64,000 nt of DNA, taken from NCBI GenBank assembly GCA_002305545.1, contig DBRG01000023.1, positions 157,250 through 221,249 of the forward strand. The letters run 5' to 3'. Below are positions 1-8,868 of the stretch, piece after piece. This DNA is from Bacteroidales bacterium UBA1374 (GTDB lineage Bacteria; Bacteroidota; Bacteroidia; Bacteroidales; UBA932). The first letter of the stretch is position 1. Each line of letters opens with the position of its first letter. The notes beneath the pieces were generated by a model. It had not been told where the DNA came from. It did not search any database and saw nothing but the letters and a program-made list of their open reading frames with translations. The position numbers and the translations under genes are program-made.

Positions 1-811
1 GGGCAATAGGGATCTTGTCCACGTATACTATTGCCCCGGTTCCCGATGCTTTCGCAATACTTAAGACACCATGAGACAAACCATTGGAGAGTAGACACAT
101 AGAGGTTGGTATGATATCGTCTTTTCTCAGGTTGTCCAATAATGCCACCGGCAACACGGGTTTCAGATATTGTTCCAGGATGTATTCGTGTCCCTTGAGG
201 TCAGGGAGCCGGTCTTTCCCGGTTTCTCCGTTAAAAACCCTTTTCTCCCGCTGCAGCAGGTGAAGTCCCATATAAGCAGCACCCACACTGCCACTCAGGC
301 ATATCAGGTCAGGTTCACGGGCACCGCAGCGTCGTGTCATCAGGCCGGCGTTGCCTTCACCCACCGCGGTAACAGCCAGGCTCAATCCCGTATAGGAAGA
401 CTGGATGTCAACCGCTGTGACATCGGCCCCGTAAAGTCGCGCCGCAGCCTCTATGCCCACGAAGAGTTCGTCCAGATCCTCTACGAAAAAGCGTTGGGAA
501 ACTCCGGCGCAAACCAGCAATTGAAGCGGAACCGCATTCATGGCCATTACTTGTCCCATGGCGTGAACGGCGGTTTTGTAACCGATAAACTTAAGGGGAA
601 AGTAGCTCAGATCGAAGTCCACTCCCTCGAGGGACATTTTTTGAGCCGAAACGGTCAGCGCTTCACGAAAACAGGCGACAGACGCATCGTCCCCGATGCC
701 TTGAAGTGTTGCTTCATTACTTGAAGTAAAACGGGTTGAAATTCTGTCAGTCAACACATATTTACCCAGGTCTCGAATGGGTGTCCTGGAGGGTTCTTTT
801 TTCTCACTCAT
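1..811 (-). CDS. thiL: Thiamine-monophosphate kinase ThiL (3' end beyond window)
   Basis: ThiL phosphorylates thiamine monophosphate to thiamine pyrophosphate in the cytoplasm. I translated the reverse strand from the ATG at 809-811 and got about 270 codons without a stop. The protein contains GIGDDA at residues 38-43 and EGVDFDL at about 62-68, which are the Mg-ATP/substrate loops of ThiL in the AIR-synthase-like fold. The family is about 340 residues long, so the C-terminal fifth lies left of the window. The gene diverges from the suf operon across only 38 bp. A TAnnTTTG box ends 4 nt before the start codon, so the mRNA is probably leaderless. The identity is secure; the missing end cannot be judged. 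Confidence 0.9.
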   Translation of the reverse strand, partial: MSEKKEPSRTPIRDLGKYVLTDRISTRFTSSNEATLQGIGDDASVACFREALTVSAQKMSLEGVDFDLSYFPLKFIGYKTAVHAMGQVMAMNAVPLQLLVCAGVSQRFFVEDLDELFVGIEAAARLYGADVTAVDIQSSYTGLSLAVTAVGEGNAGLMTRRCGAREPDLICLSGSVGAAYMGLHLLQREKRVFNGETGKDRLPDLKGHEYILEQYLKPVLPVALLDNLRKDDIIPTSMCLLSNGLSHGVLSIAKASGTGAIVYVDKIPIA

Positions 812-815
812 ACCG

Positions 816-823
816 CAAAAGTA
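816..823 (-). promoter_or_regulatory. Bacteroidota -7 box upstream of thiL
   Basis: The reverse strand reads TACTTTTG, a perfect TAnnTTTG box. Only 4 nt separate it from the thiL ATG, so transcription should start at or next to the A of the start codon. No clear -33 TTTG is visible. Confidence 0.65.
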
Positions 824-835
824 CGGAAAAGATGG

Positions 836-843
836 TATATTTG
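836..843 (+). promoter_or_regulatory. Bacteroidota -7 box upstream of sufB
   Basis: TATATTTG matches TAnnTTTG and lies 6 nt before the ATG at 850. It supports that ATG over the in-frame upstream start at 736, which would run back through the thiL promoter and the thiL 5' coding sequence. It lies only 12 nt from the thiL box, so the two divergent promoters must share upstream DNA. Confidence 0.65.
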
Positions 844-849
844 CGGGCT

Positions 850-2298
850 ATGAATGAAAATCAGAACGACATACTGAAAAAAATTGCTGAAAGTGAGTAT
901 GCGCAAGGTTTTGTGACGGATCTGGAGCAGGATGTTTTTCCAAAAGGATTGGATGAAAACATCATAACGATGTTGTCTGTAAGAAAAGAAGAGCCTGAAT
1001 GGCTGCTTGAATTCCGGCTCAACGCCTTCCGGAGATGGCAGACTATGAGAATGCCTCAATGGGCTCATCTGACCATTCCTCCGATTGATTACCAGGATAT
1101 TATTTATTATGCAGCGCCCAAAAAACCTGCATCCGGAACAGAAACGGGAACGATTGATCCCGTTTTGGCCGATACCTTTGACAAACTGGGCATTCCCCTG
1201 CACGAAAGGAACGTGCTGGCCGGAATGGCCGTCGATGCCATATTTGATTCTGTCTCGGTAAAGACCACGTTTAAAGAAACCCTGGCCGAGAAAGGGATCA
1301 TTTTTTGTTCTTTTTCCGAGGCGGTCAGGGACTATCCTTCCCTGGTCAGAAAGTACCTGGCCAGTGTAGTGCCCGTGGGAGACAATTTCTTTGCAGCCCT
1401 TAATTCGGCGGTGTTTTCCGACGGATCCTTCTGCTATATTCCAAAAGGCGTTCGCTGTCCCATGGAACTGTCCAGTTATTTCAGAATCAACGCCCGCGGT
1501 ACCGGGCAGTTTGAACGAACACTAATTGTGGCCGAAGAAGGCTCTTACCTGAGTTACCTGGAAGGATGCACGGCACCTCAGCGGGATGAAAACCAGCTGC
1601 ATGCAGCAGTGGTTGAAATTGTGGTCATGCAGGATGCCGAGGTAAAATATTCAACGGTCCAGAACTGGTATCCGGGCGATTCGCAAGGTAAAGGCGGCAT
1701 TTACAATTTTGTTACCAAGAGGGGAATCTGCAAGGGAACCAATGCCCGGCTTTACTGGACGCAGGTGGAGACAGGCTCGGCCATTACCTGGAAATACCCG
1801 TCGACTATTTTGCAGGGGGACAATTCGGTAAGTGAATTTTACTCGGTTGCCGTCACAAACAATTACCAGCAGGCCGACACCGGAACAAAAATGATCCATA
1901 TCGGGAAAAACACCCGCAGCCGCATTGTAAGCAAAGGCATATCGGCCGGACACAGCCAGAATTCATACCGCGGGCTGGTCAGGATACTGCCGGGAGCTGA
2001 AAATGCCAGGAACCACTCCCAATGCGACTCGTTGCTGCTCGGAGACAAATGCGGCGCCCATACATTTCCGGTTATTGAAAACGGCAACGAAAGTTCTGTT
2101 GTGGAACACGAAGCCACCACTTCCAAGATTGGTGAAGATCAGCTCTTTTACTGTCTGCAGCGGGGGATAGGACCGGAAGACGCTGTAGGTCTGATAGTGA
2201 ACGGCTATGCACGTGAAGTGTTGAATAAGTTGCCCATGGAGTTTGCCGTTGAGGCTCAGAAATTGTTAAACCTCTCGCTGGAGGGCACTGTTGGCTGA
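850..2298 (+). CDS. sufB: Fe-S cluster assembly protein SufB
   Basis: SufB is the scaffold subunit of the SufBCD complex, on which Fe-S clusters are built before transfer to apoproteins. The 482 residues match the usual length. Family hallmarks are the central EGCTAP motif, RNHSQCDSLLLG, and the C-terminal HEATTSKIGEDQLFYC block of the beta-helix core. The start at 850 follows a -7 box by 6 nt. The stop TGA shares one base with the ATG of the next gene, indicating translational coupling. No sufS, sufU or sufE is in this window, so the sulfur donor must be encoded elsewhere. Confidence 0.95.
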   Translation: MNENQNDILKKIAESEYAQGFVTDLEQDVFPKGLDENIITMLSVRKEEPEWLLEFRLNAFRRWQTMRMPQWAHLTIPPIDYQDIIYYAAPKKPASGTETGTIDPVLADTFDKLGIPLHERNVLAGMAVDAIFDSVSVKTTFKETLAEKGIIFCSFSEAVRDYPSLVRKYLASVVPVGDNFFAALNSAVFSDGSFCYIPKGVRCPMELSSYFRINARGTGQFERTLIVAEEGSYLSYLEGCTAPQRDENQLHAAVVEIVVMQDAEVKYSTVQNWYPGDSQGKGGIYNFVTKRGICKGTNARLYWTQVETGSAITWKYPSTILQGDNSVSEFYSVAVTNNYQQADTGTKMIHIGKNTRSRIVSKGISAGHSQNSYRGLVRILPGAENARNHSQCDSLLLGDKCGAHTFPVIENGNESSVVEHEATTSKIGEDQLFYCLQRGIGPEDAVGLIVNGYAREVLNKLPMEFAVEAQKLLNLSLEGTVG

Positions 2299-2957
2299 TG
2301 AAAGAATTTTTTAACCTGCACAATGTTTTTTTTGAGATAGGGGGACAAGGCATCTCCTACCTGGAATTTTTTGCTGTTCTCTTTGGACTGACTTCAGTTC
2401 TGCTGGCAAGCCTGGCACGTGCCATTAATTACTGGATAGGCTTCGTGTACACAGCCCTGCTATTCATGATGTTTCTTCAGAAAAGTTTGTATACCAACAT
2501 GTTATTACAGCCTGTTTCACTGGGGATCAACATCTATGGATTGTACCGCTGGACCAGGCCCCGTCAGGATGAAAAAAACAAGAAAAACCAGCTCAGGATA
2601 ACTTTTCTCAACAACCGGCAACGGGTGATGGTTGTTATCCTGTTAGCCTGTATAGTGCTGGTCTGGGGATTTGTTCTGACAAAACTTCATCTCATTTCGC
2701 AGGCGTTTCCACCTGCCAGGACGCCGTACCTTGATTCATTGGTAGCTGGTCTGATGCTTATGGCGCAGATCCTGGCTGCCCAGAAAAAATGGGAGTGTTG
2801 GATATTCTGGGTAGCCCTGAACATAGGGAATGTAATTCTGTATGTGTCTGCCGGATTGGTATTTATGCCAATAGTTGCTGTATGCTACCTGGCCTTGAAT
2901 ATTATTGGGGTGTTTCACTGGAAGAAGGAGTGGGAAAAACAAAAAATGTTATGTTAA
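2298..2957 (+). CDS. pnuC: PnuC-family vitamin transporter embedded in the suf operon
   Basis: This 219-residue, very hydrophobic protein has about seven membrane segments and the conserved NIYGLYRW-type motif of PnuC carriers. These inner-membrane facilitators import nicotinamide riboside, and relatives import thiamine (PnuT) or riboflavin (PnuX). The gene overlaps sufB by 1 nt and sufC by 7 nt, so it is translated as part of the suf operon. The specificity cannot be read from sequence. A divergent thiL makes thiamine a possible substrate, while the name PnuC would imply nicotinamide riboside. A second paralogue lies at 20923-21618. Its presence between sufB and sufC is unusual. Confidence 0.85.
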   Translation: MKEFFNLHNVFFEIGGQGISYLEFFAVLFGLTSVLLASLARAINYWIGFVYTALLFMMFLQKSLYTNMLLQPVSLGINIYGLYRWTRPRQDEKNKKNQLRITFLNNRQRVMVVILLACIVLVWGFVLTKLHLISQAFPPARTPYLDSLVAGLMLMAQILAAQKKWECWIFWVALNIGNVILYVSAGLVFMPIVAVCYLALNIIGVFHWKKEWEKQKMLC

Positions 2958-3691
2958 GCATTAAAGATTTACATGTAAAAATCGGGGACAAGGAAATCCT
3001 CAGGGGAATAAACCTGGAAATAAAGCAGGGAGAGATTCACGCGATCATGGGACCGAACGGGTCCGGAAAATCCACCCTGGCGGCCGTGCTGGCAGGCAGG
3101 GAAATGTTTACCGTTACCGGAGGATCTGCCCATTTTATGGGACAGGATCTGTTTGCTATGGCTCCGGAGGACAGGGCACGAATGGGGTTATTCCTTGGAT
3201 TCCAGTATCCTGTAGAGATACCGGGTCTGACCAACGTGAATTTCATGAAAGCTGCCGTTAACGAACAAAGAAAATACAAAAACCTGCCTCCGTTGTCATC
3301 AGGAGAGTTTCTCAAAGTCATGCGTGAGAAAATGGCCATTGTGCAGATGGATCCTTCTTTTGTGGGCAGGGGTGTGAATGTGGGCTTTTCGGGTGGAGAA
3401 AAGAAAAGGAACGAGATATTCCAGATGGCCATGCTCGAACCCAGGCTTGCTTTTCTTGACGAAACCGACAGTGGGCTGGACGTTGATGCATTGCGTGTAG
3501 TAGCACAGGGTGTCAATCAATTGAAAACGCCGGAAAATGCATTTGTGGTCATCACACATTATCAGCGCCTGCTCGATTATATTGTACCCGACATTGTACA
3601 CGTTATTTACAAGGGACAGATTATCAGGACAGCCGGGAAAGAACTGGCGGCTGAGGTGGAAACCAGGGGATACGATCATATCATTAATTAG
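2951..3691 (+). CDS. sufC: Fe-S cluster assembly ATPase SufC
   Basis: SufC is the ABC-type ATPase of the SufBCD complex and drives its conformational change. The 246-residue protein has Walker A GPNGSGKST near residue 34, the FSGGEKKRNEI signature and the Walker B region LAFLDETDSGLD, in which ETDSGLD is typical of SufC. I chose ATG 2951, giving MLSIKDL, because it produces the normal family length; longer in-frame versions only read through pnuC in another frame. It overlaps pnuC by 7 nt and is followed 2 nt later by sufD. Confidence 0.95.
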   Translation: MLSIKDLHVKIGDKEILRGINLEIKQGEIHAIMGPNGSGKSTLAAVLAGREMFTVTGGSAHFMGQDLFAMAPEDRARMGLFLGFQYPVEIPGLTNVNFMKAAVNEQRKYKNLPPLSSGEFLKVMREKMAIVQMDPSFVGRGVNVGFSGGEKKRNEIFQMAMLEPRLAFLDETDSGLDVDALRVVAQGVNQLKTPENAFVVITHYQRLLDYIVPDIVHVIYKGQIIRTAGKELAAEVETRGYDHIIN

Positions 3692-3693
3692 CC

Positions 3694-4731
3694 ATGACTG
3701 AGTATACCTATATGCCGGAAGTACGGCGCGTTTTCAGTTGTACCGTTCCCAACGCCAATATCAGGCAGGTATTCCTGGTGGACGGGATCTTGCAGGAACC
3801 CGGATCTGATTCAGGCGGGATCGTGTTGCAAAAAGGACCGGACCAGTTGGGCCTGCGGTTGCATATCACCGGGGATCATTCAGATGAACCCATACAGATT
3901 ATCAGTGTGCGCAGTGAAGACCTTCCGCAACCCCTTGAATTTTCAAATTCCTGGGAGCTGGCTGCAGGCGCTTCTGCACAGATCATAGTCTGTGATCACA
4001 CCCTGAATGAATACCTGTACAGGACTTTCCGTTTTTCACAGATAACACTGGGGCAGGGAGCCAGACTGGATATTCTTTTCATGCAGAATGAACACGAACA
4101 TTCCAGGTACTGGCTTGACATCAAGGCCAATCTTGCAAAAGACTCACAACTTGATTGCCACATCCTGAGTCTTTACGGAGGGACCATACAAAACAAGGTA
4201 CAGGTGAATATGCCACAGCCGGGAGCCACGTGCAACCTGGATGGACTTTATCTTGCCGACAGAGAACAGGAGATTCAGTATGACATAACCGTACGTCACG
4301 ATAGCGCAGGCTGCAACTCACAACAGCTGTTCAAGGGGATTCTGGACAACAAGGCCAGAGCTTATTTCAACGGGGCCATATACGTCTCTCCCGGGGCGCA
4401 GAAGACCGAAGCCTACCAGGCCAATCACAACCTGCTTCTGACCCGTGAAGCCAAGATCACCACCAAACCACAACTTGAAATCTATGCAGACGACGTAAAA
4501 TGTTCGCACGGGGCAACCATTGGACGCCTGGATGAACTGGGTCTTTTTTATCTGCGGTCGAGGGGAATATCACTGGCCGAAGCGCAAATGCTCCAGCAGA
4601 TGGCTTTTGTCCAGGATGTACTGGACCGGGTGCACACCCAGCCTATACGTTCAAGATTGGAAAAAATGGTAGAAAGCAGGTTGCGTGGCGAATTCACAAG
4701 ATGTTCACATTGCACCATGCATTGTTGTTAA
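3694..4731 (+). CDS. sufD: Fe-S cluster assembly protein SufD, N-terminally short
   Basis: SufD is the SufB paralogue of the SufBCD complex and helps bring iron to the scaffold. The C-terminal half carries the family block with KCSHGATIGRLDELGLFYLRSRG near residues 268-290, and the preceding beta-helix segment is recognisable. At 345 residues it is roughly 80-100 shorter than the SufD proteins I know, with the N-terminal helical part missing. sufC ends only 2 nt upstream, so no room exists for the missing part. The last residues, CSHCTMHCC, form an unusual Cys-rich tail. It could be a real minimal SufD, or the tail may bind metal. Confidence 0.88.
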   Translation: MTEYTYMPEVRRVFSCTVPNANIRQVFLVDGILQEPGSDSGGIVLQKGPDQLGLRLHITGDHSDEPIQIISVRSEDLPQPLEFSNSWELAAGASAQIIVCDHTLNEYLYRTFRFSQITLGQGARLDILFMQNEHEHSRYWLDIKANLAKDSQLDCHILSLYGGTIQNKVQVNMPQPGATCNLDGLYLADREQEIQYDITVRHDSAGCNSQQLFKGILDNKARAYFNGAIYVSPGAQKTEAYQANHNLLLTREAKITTKPQLEIYADDVKCSHGATIGRLDELGLFYLRSRGISLAEAQMLQQMAFVQDVLDRVHTQPIRSRLEKMVESRLRGEFTRCSHCTMHCC

Positions 4732-4850
4732 AAATTTTGTGCATATCTTTTCACATGCTCTCTGTCAATCAAGAAACGTTTGAACTAACTTGCAATTCCC
4801 TTTTCCACTGAGGAAAAAAGATAATTAGTAACCTTCTTATTTATAGCGTG

Positions 4851-7400
4851 ATGGATTCTGAAGCAAAGAATGCTAAGGCAATTTTTCCCTACGAGGAAGC
4901 ATTGGCAAAAACAATGGAGTATTTCAACGGAGATGACCTGGCTGCCTCGGTATGGATAAACAAATATGCCATGAAAGACTCTTTTGGGAACCTTTACGAA
5001 TGCACACCCAAAGACATGCACCGGAGGTTGGCCCGTGAGTTTGCCAGGATAGAAAAAAAATATCCGAATCCAATGAATGAAGAAAATATTTTTCATTTGC
5101 TGGACCATTTCAGATACGTTATTCCACAGGGAGGACCCATGTCCGGCATCGGGAATGATCACCAGATAGCTTCCCTGTCCAATTGTTTTGTAATAGGCCA
5201 CGAAAAACCCGCTGACTCTTACGGGGGAATCCTCAAAATAGACGAAGAACAAGTACAGCTGATGAAGCGCCGCGGGGGTGTTGGTCACGATCTGTCCCAC
5301 ATCCGCCCCGGGGGTTCTCCGGTGCTGAACTCGGCCCTGACATCAACAGGAGTGGTCCCCTTTATGGAAAGGTATTCCAACTCAACAAGGGAGGTAGCCC
5401 AGGACGGAAGGCGCGGAGCATTGATGCTGTCCATCTCGATCAAGCACCCCGATGCAGAACAGTTCATAGATGCCAAGCTGGAACAGAACAAGGTAACAGG
5501 AGCCAATGTGTCTGTTAAAATTGATGACGGATTCATGCAGGCGGCGTTGTCGGGCAAGCCATATATCCAGCAGTACCCTGTTGATGCGGTAAATCCCAAG
5601 TACAAAAAAGAAATAGACGCGTCGGCCCTGTGGAAAAAGATTATTCGCAACGCCTGGAAATCGGCAGAGCCCGGCGTGTTGTTCTGGGATACGATCCTTC
5701 GTGAATCGGTGGCCGACTGCTATGCAGATCTGGGCTACAGGACGGTGAGCACCAACCCCTGCGGGGAAATTCCGTTGTGTCCCTATGACTCCTGCCGGCT
5801 GATAGCCATTAATCTGTATTCCTATGTGGAAAAACCATTTACCCCCGAGGCAAGGTTTAATGTGTCCCTTTTCAAGGAGCACGTGATTAAGGCCATGAGG
5901 CTGAATGACGACCTGGTGGACCTGGAAATGGAAAAGATAGACCGGATCATTGAAAAGCTCGATAAGGATCCTGAAGAAGAAGTAATTAAAAGGACCGAAC
6001 GGGAATTGTGGCTCAAGATCAAGGAAAAAACATTGGGTGGAAGGCGTACCGGCTTAGGTATCACAGCGGAAGGAGACATGCTGGCCGCCCTGGGCCTGCG
6101 CTACGGGTCGGAGGAAGCCATCCAGACCGGCGTACAGGTACAAAAAACACTGGCACTGTCAGCTTACCGCTCATCGGTCATCATGGCCCAGGAAAGGGGA
6201 CCATTTCCCCTGTATGAGGCCAACAGAGAGTTGCGCAATCCCATGATAGAACGCATACGCCAGGAAGACGAGGAATTGTACCAGCAGATGATTAAAACAG
6301 GAAGGCGCAATATATCCATGTTAACCATTGCCCCCACAGGGACCACCAGCCTGATGACCCAAACAACAAGTGGAATAGAACAGGTCTTTATGCCTGTTTA
6401 TCAGCGTCGTAAAAAGGTTAATCCAAATGATAAGAACGCGAACATATCCTTTACCGATAAACTGGGAGATGCCTTTGAAGAATATAACGTATTCCACCAC
6501 AAATTCCTTGATTGGGCACAGATCAACGGTTATGACAGGAAAAAAGTCATGCGGATGGATAAGGATGCCTTGCAGGAACTGGTTCAGGAATCACCCTATT
6601 ACAAAGCAACCTCAAATGATGTGGATTGGGTTGCCAAGGTTAAGATGCAGGGCCAGTTGCAGAAATGGGTGGATCATTCCATTAGCGTTACCGTAAACCT
6701 GCCCGCCGACATTTCGGAGGAAATGGTGGCCAAGGTTTACAAAACCGCCTGGGAATGGGGCTGCAAAGGCATAACGGTGTACCGGGACGGAAGCCGTACT
6801 GGAGTCCTGGTTGCCGCTGATTCTCCGGAGAAAGGCGGAAAACTCATGAAATCAATGCCCAAAGAGCGGCCGGTAGAACTGGAAGCAGAAGTTATCCGGT
6901 TCAAAAATGCCAACGAACAATGGATCGCATTCGTGGGGCTGTATGAAGGAAGGCCATACGAAATCTTTACAGGTAAACTGGACGAGGACACCCGGGTCAT
7001 TCCCAAATCAATCACGATGGGAAAGGTTATCAAGGTTGTAGAGCCTAAAGGATCCCGCTACGATTTCAGCTTTATTGACAAATACGGCTATCCCAACACG
7101 GTTGGAGGCATTTCTCACATGTTCAACCAGGCTTACTGGAATTATGCCAAATTGATATCAGGTGTCTTACGCAACGGCCTTCCGGTAGAAGAGGTGGTGC
7201 ACCTGGTTTCTTCACTGGAACTGGACAGTCAGACGATCAACAATTGGCGGACCGGCGTAGAAAGAGCCCTCAAGAGGTATATCCCCAACGGGACAAAGGA
7301 TTCCTCCGGTACTGAATGTGAAAAGTGCGGTGCAGGTAACCTGATATACCAGGAAGGCTGCCTTTTATGCATGAGTTGCGGGTATTCAAAATGCAGTTAA
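4851..7400 (+). CDS. nrdJ: Adenosylcobalamin-dependent (class II) ribonucleotide reductase
   Basis: The enzyme reduces ribonucleotides to deoxyribonucleotides using adenosylcobalamin as radical source, so it needs neither oxygen nor a second subunit. The 849 residues contain the redox Cys in SNCFVIG (Cys112), the active-site loop NPCGE at 302-306, and a C-terminal Cys-rich tail (CEKC, then CLLCMSC and a final C) that resembles a zinc ribbon plus the reducing cysteine pair. A GTG lies just before the ATG at 4851; I chose the ATG. The 119 nt between sufD and this gene contain no recognisable promoter box or cobalamin riboswitch. Use of B12 implies cobalamin import or synthesis elsewhere. Confidence 0.95.
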   Translation: MDSEAKNAKAIFPYEEALAKTMEYFNGDDLAASVWINKYAMKDSFGNLYECTPKDMHRRLAREFARIEKKYPNPMNEENIFHLLDHFRYVIPQGGPMSGIGNDHQIASLSNCFVIGHEKPADSYGGILKIDEEQVQLMKRRGGVGHDLSHIRPGGSPVLNSALTSTGVVPFMERYSNSTREVAQDGRRGALMLSISIKHPDAEQFIDAKLEQNKVTGANVSVKIDDGFMQAALSGKPYIQQYPVDAVNPKYKKEIDASALWKKIIRNAWKSAEPGVLFWDTILRESVADCYADLGYRTVSTNPCGEIPLCPYDSCRLIAINLYSYVEKPFTPEARFNVSLFKEHVIKAMRLNDDLVDLEMEKIDRIIEKLDKDPEEEVIKRTERELWLKIKEKTLGGRRTGLGITAEGDMLAALGLRYGSEEAIQTGVQVQKTLALSAYRSSVIMAQERGPFPLYEANRELRNPMIERIRQEDEELYQQMIKTGRRNISMLTIAPTGTTSLMTQTTSGIEQVFMPVYQRRKKVNPNDKNANISFTDKLGDAFEEYNVFHHKFLDWAQINGYDRKKVMRMDKDALQELVQESPYYKATSNDVDWVAKVKMQGQLQKWVDHSISVTVNLPADISEEMVAKVYKTAWEWGCKGITVYRDGSRTGVLVAADSPEKGGKLMKSMPKERPVELEAEVIRFKNANEQWIAFVGLYEGRPYEIFTGKLDEDTRVIPKSITMGKVIKVVEPKGSRYDFSFIDKYGYPNTVGGISHMFNQAYWNYAKLISGVLRNGLPVEEVVHLVSSLELDSQTINNWRTGVERALKRYIPNGTKDSSGTECEKCGAGNLIYQEGCLLCMSCGYSKCS

Positions 7401-7410
7401 AAGCTTCTTC

Positions 7411-8193
7411 ATGGCCACTACCGTAGCATATCCTTTTGCCAAGATAAACCTGGGATTGCACGTGCTTGAAAAACGGGCAGACGGTTACCACAACATTGAA
7501 ACACTTTTTGCCCCGCACCCCCTGTGCGATATCCTGGAAATAACCGATGCTCCGGGTGCACAACAAGATGTGCAACTGTTTCTTTACGGGCTTCCGGTCC
7601 CCGGGCCCCTGTCATCCAATCTTTGCATTACAGCTTACCGCCTGCTTTCAGCACATTACAAGCTCTCTCCTGTAAAGATTCATCTTTACAAGCAGATCCC
7701 TCCGGGGTCAGGCCTGGGAGGGGGGTCCTCTGACGGGGCTGTATGTCTTCAGGTCCTGAACAAGCATTTTGCTTTGGGTTTGAGCCTGAGGGAGTTGATG
7801 CCTTATGCCCTGCAGATGGGCAGTGATGTTCCTTTCTTTATCCAGCCGCCACCCGCCATGCCTTACCTGGCCTCCGGAAAGGGGGATGTGTTGGAACCTT
7901 TTGCCATTGATCTGAGTCCTTACCGTATCGAATTGCGCTTCCCTCCCTTATTTATTTCCACTGCCGAGGCTTATGCATCGGTAAATCCACAGAACAACCG
8001 GGTGCCTTTGCGTGACCTTTTGCTTCAACCTGTTGATAAATGGCGGTATACTATCGGAAATGATTTTGAAAAATTTGTCTTTCAGAAATACCCCCAGACA
8101 AGTCAATATAAACAGGCCCTTTATGAGGAAGGGGCGGTCTATGCCTCTATGACAGGAAGCGGATCTGCATTTTTTGGCCTTTTCAAAATTTAG
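7411..8193 (+). CDS. ispE: 4-diphosphocytidyl-2-C-methyl-D-erythritol kinase IspE
   Basis: IspE phosphorylates CDP-methylerythritol in the MEP pathway to isoprenoid precursors. The 260-residue protein is a GHMP kinase with the N-terminal FAKINLGLHVLEKRADGYH block and the glycine-rich ATP loop PGSGLGGGSSDGA near residues 98-110. The C-terminal GSGSAFFGLF motif is also typical. It lies 10 nt after nrdJ on the same strand and may be cotranscribed. It supplies substrate for the polyprenyl synthetase at 42621-43592. Confidence 0.95.
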   Translation: MATTVAYPFAKINLGLHVLEKRADGYHNIETLFAPHPLCDILEITDAPGAQQDVQLFLYGLPVPGPLSSNLCITAYRLLSAHYKLSPVKIHLYKQIPPGSGLGGGSSDGAVCLQVLNKHFALGLSLRELMPYALQMGSDVPFFIQPPPAMPYLASGKGDVLEPFAIDLSPYRIELRFPPLFISTAEAYASVNPQNNRVPLRDLLLQPVDKWRYTIGNDFEKFVFQKYPQTSQYKQALYEEGAVYASMTGSGSAFFGLFKI

Positions 8194-8226
8194 GATTTCG
8201 GATTTGTTCTTATATTTACGGCAAAT

Positions 8227-8868
8227 ATGGGATTGTACTATCAAGAACAATTTAAGAACGGGGCGCAAATTGTTGTCTGGGAAATCACCGAAACCGAGGA
8301 ACAATTACAGGAAATTTGCACTCTTCCCAATGAAGAACAGGAAGAGCTCTCCTACATCACAAATCCCCAGCGCCGGCTGGAGCGTCTTGCCGTCCGGGCC
8401 ATTCTTCACCACATATTCCAGGAAAAGGTATACCTGGGCTATCATGAAAACGGAAGGCCGTTTCTACAAAACTCCATTGTAGAACTGAGCATAGCCCATA
8501 CACGACGTTTTGCGTGCGTTCTGACACACCCGGAAAACAGCGTGGGGATTGATATTGAATCACTTGGCCGCAATTTTAACGCAGTTGAAAAAAAAGCCGT
8601 CAGAGAATCTGAAAAGGAGTTCCTTTCGGAAAGGCCCGAGGTCCGTCAACAGCAGCTGGCCTTAATATGGTGTGTCAAAGAAGCCTTGTTCAAATATATG
8701 TCGCAGCCCGATGTGGATTACGTTGAACAAATGGAAGTTGACAGATTCACCCCCAGGGAATCAGGCGAAATAGACGCCGTTTTTTATCAAAAGGATGGCT
8801 ATAAAGAGGCGTTCACCCTTGAATACAAAATATTGGACGACCACGTCATGGTGTGGTTGGTTGGTTGA
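8227..8868 (+). CDS. 4'-phosphopantetheinyl transferase superfamily protein
   Basis: Enzymes of this family move phosphopantetheine from coenzyme A onto carrier proteins. The 213-residue protein has the two signature motifs: GIDIE (Mg binding) near residue 103 and WCVKEALFK near 144-152. The length and the N-terminal substrate-binding part resemble Sfp-type rather than short AcpS-type enzymes. A carrier-protein partner is not visible nearby, so the target is unknown. Its 3' end overlaps the converging DUF2156 gene by 23 bp. Confidence 0.88.
   Translation: MGLYYQEQFKNGAQIVVWEITETEEQLQEICTLPNEEQEELSYITNPQRRLERLAVRAILHHIFQEKVYLGYHENGRPFLQNSIVELSIAHTRRFACVLTHPENSVGIDIESLGRNFNAVEKKAVRESEKEFLSERPEVRQQQLALIWCVKEALFKYMSQPDVDYVEQMEVDRFTPRESGEIDAVFYQKDGYKEAFTLEYKILDDHVMVWLVG

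Noticed and set aside
170..724. 184-codon forward open frame at the left end
   Set aside because: It lies antisense to thiL, whose reverse-strand translation has clear ThiL motifs.
736..849. Longer SufB start at ATG 736
   Set aside because: It would add residues with no family match and run through the thiL start region and both promoter boxes.
4732..4850. Possible cobalamin riboswitch before the B12-dependent reductase
   Set aside because: The gap is only 119 nt and shows no B12-box-like segment or compatible folding.
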